Shown here piece after piece: positions 62,831-64,000 of a stretch of 64,000 nt of DNA. The position numbers and the translations under genes were made by a program. How positions within the stretch are numbered: position 1 is the stretch's first letter; each line of letters opens with the position of its first letter. Source of the stretch: Candidatus Lambdaproteobacteria bacterium RIFOXYD2_FULL_56_26 (lineage in GTDB: Bacteria; SAR324; XYD2-FULL-50-16). The stretch covers positions 124,001-188,000 of the forward strand of contig MFNF01000001.1 of assembly GCA_001783715.1 (NCBI GenBank), read 5' to 3'. Below the pieces are notes generated by a model. It saw nothing but the letters and a program-made list of their open reading frames with translations, made no database searches and was not told the DNA's origin.

Positions 62831-63076
62831 GCCAGATTCCTGTAGGTTCAAAATAACCTGTACCGCCGTAAACTTTAACCTTGTGTCTCCAAATAGTCAA
62901 AGAAAGAACAAAAAAAAGCCGGGCCTAAGAGACAAGCCGATTCCCAGGCGCTTCCCAGCCCCGGATTCGGCCAGACCGGGCTCCCGCTACCGGTTGACAA
63001 CCTCGAAGGTATAGCCTCAGAATCCCCTTGGCCTAAAACGACCTTTGCACCCTAAACCCCTTTGGAGTTGAGCCCT

Positions 63077-64000
63077 ATGAACCCCTTGGCCACCGAGTTG
63101 AATCAGCAGATTGAAAAGGCAGCCCCGGCGGTTTCAGGCCTGCTCAGCGATTTGGGCCAGAGGATCTACTTCCCTAAGGGCATTTTGTTCCAGTCCGCCC
63201 AGGCAAAGGAAAAGGCCCACAAGTTCAACGCCACCATCGGGACGGCGATCGAGAACAACGGACCGATGCACCTCAAGGTGACCGAGCGGTACTTCAACCT
63301 TCCTCCGGCCGAGGTTTATCCATATGCCCCTCCGGCCGGTCGGCCCAAATTGCGGGAAGCTTGGCGGGAGAAAATGCGCAAACAAAACCCTAGCTTGGGT
63401 AAAAAACCGGTCAGCCTGCCGGTGGTGACCAGCGCCATTACCCACGGTCTTTCGGTGGTCGGGCAGATGTTCCTCAACCCTGGGGACGTGATCATCTCCC
63501 CCGACAAGCTTTGGGGCAACTACCGCCTGACCTTCGAGACCGTCTTGGGGGCCAAGATTGCGACCTTCGGGATGTTCAACGACAAGGGCGGGATGGACGT
63601 GGGGGCGTTCAAAAAACTGGTGACTGCCGAAGGGAAACGGGCGGGCAAGGTGGCGGTGATCCTCAACTTCCCCAACAACCCCACCGGCTATACCCCGACC
63701 CAAAAGGAAGCGGACCAGCTGGGCAAAGTGCTGATTGAGGAAGCCAAAAAGGGCACCAAGGTTTTGAGCATCCACGATGACTCTTACTTTGGCCTCTTTT
63801 ACGAGGACAGCACCAAAGAATCCTTGTTCGGTCAATTGAGTGATGCCCACCCCAATCTCCTGGCGGTCAAGCTGGATGGTGCGACTAAAGAGTATTATGC
63901 TTGGGGCTTTCGGACCGGCTTTATCACCTTCGGTCACCCGGCCGGGGAAGCCTTGTACGGGGCCTTGGAAAAAAAGGTGATGGGTACGATCCGGGCGATG
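63077..64000 (+). CDS. PLP-dependent class I/II aminotransferase, 3' truncated by the window
   Basis: The ATG at 63077, after GGAG, opens a frame of 308 codons that runs unbroken to the window edge. It has the fold-type I pattern: YAPPAGRPKLREAWREKMRK, VVTSAITHGLSVVGQMFLNP, ILNFPNNPTGYTPT (PLP and substrate Asn), SIHDDSYFGLFYED (Asp for the pyridine N) and AVKLDGATKEYYAWGFRTGF, where Lys in TKEYYAWGFR is the probable Schiff-base Lys. FPNNPTGY and the N-terminal ATIGTA segment suggest an aspartate/aromatic-type transaminase. The specific substrate is unknown. Confidence 0.88.
   Translation, partial: MNPLATELNQQIEKAAPAVSGLLSDLGQRIYFPKGILFQSAQAKEKAHKFNATIGTAIENNGPMHLKVTERYFNLPPAEVYPYAPPAGRPKLREAWREKMRKQNPSLGKKPVSLPVVTSAITHGLSVVGQMFLNPGDVIISPDKLWGNYRLTFETVLGAKIATFGMFNDKGGMDVGAFKKLVTAEGKRAGKVAVILNFPNNPTGYTPTQKEADQLGKVLIEEAKKGTKVLSIHDDSYFGLFYEDSTKESLFGQLSDAHPNLLAVKLDGATKEYYAWGFRTGFITFGHPAGEALYGALEKKVMGTIRAM

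Overview
This 64 kb window is a GC-rich (about 57-60% by eye), densely packed bacterial chromosome segment. The content is that of a Gram-negative, proteobacteria-like organism: a TorF-type outer-membrane protein, an E. coli-like PyrC and YdiJ, a YfcF-type glutathione transferase, lipoproteins and UmuD. The 11-subunit complex I next to a pyruvate:ferredoxin oxidoreductase and the LarC-like fragment fit an anaerobe-capable, deep-branching lineage such as Deltaproteobacteria, SAR324/Lambdaproteobacteria or Magnetococcia. That placement is inference. No rRNA, tRNA, CRISPR array or prophage was found.

Layout. 1-3.6 kb: the end of an unknown protein with a receiver-like tail, a 0.7 kb structured intergenic region closed by a terminator, an M23 peptidase and an N-terminally shortened DUF2851 protein. 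3.6-5.2 kb: an accessory patch with a DUF4160/DUF2442-HTH pair behind a palindromic operator and a HARE-HTH/GIY-YIG protein. 5.3-7.3 kb: argB and class II fba. 7.4-10.0 kb: an IS66 remnant followed by a lower-GC island (membrane protein, DUF2141 protein, AraC regulator). 10-17 kb: yfcF, a FecR-like secreted protein, class II DAHP synthase with panB, a decayed response regulator, NfeD, a LarC C-terminal fragment and DUF2062.

17.6-30.5 kb is one long plus-strand run: leuA, lon, miaA, an RF-1-domain protein, a receiver-GGDEF protein, a cysteine-capped pentapeptide-repeat protein, a sugar nucleotidyltransferase, two PTS IIA proteins, an RDD protein, an HD phosphohydrolase and pyrC. After an SDR on the other strand come purF and then the energy block: nuoABCDHIJKLMN (33.2-43.6 kb) and a 1,528-residue pyruvate:ferredoxin oxidoreductase (43.7-48.3 kb). 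The nuoEFG NADH-input genes are absent, so complex I here probably takes electrons from ferredoxin or another non-NADH donor.

48.6-52.2 kb (minus strand) holds a secreted Cys-rich protein and a nitrogen cluster, amtB, a TorF-like porin and glnK. 52.5-55.2 kb has an orphan umuD behind a perfect palindrome, a DUF2892 protein, a repeat-rich non-coding patch, a HAD hydrolase and a membrane protein. 55.2-62.8 kb (minus strand) has ydiJ-chaN-hisC in overlapping order, a putative outer-membrane protein, nusB and a ParA-family ATPase. A PLP aminotransferase runs off the right edge. The most interesting items are the donor-less complex I plus giant PFOR, the autoregulated DUF4160/DUF2442 pair, the candidate SOS operator shared by umuD and the structured region near 1.2 kb, and the modular disulfide-capped pentapeptide protein.
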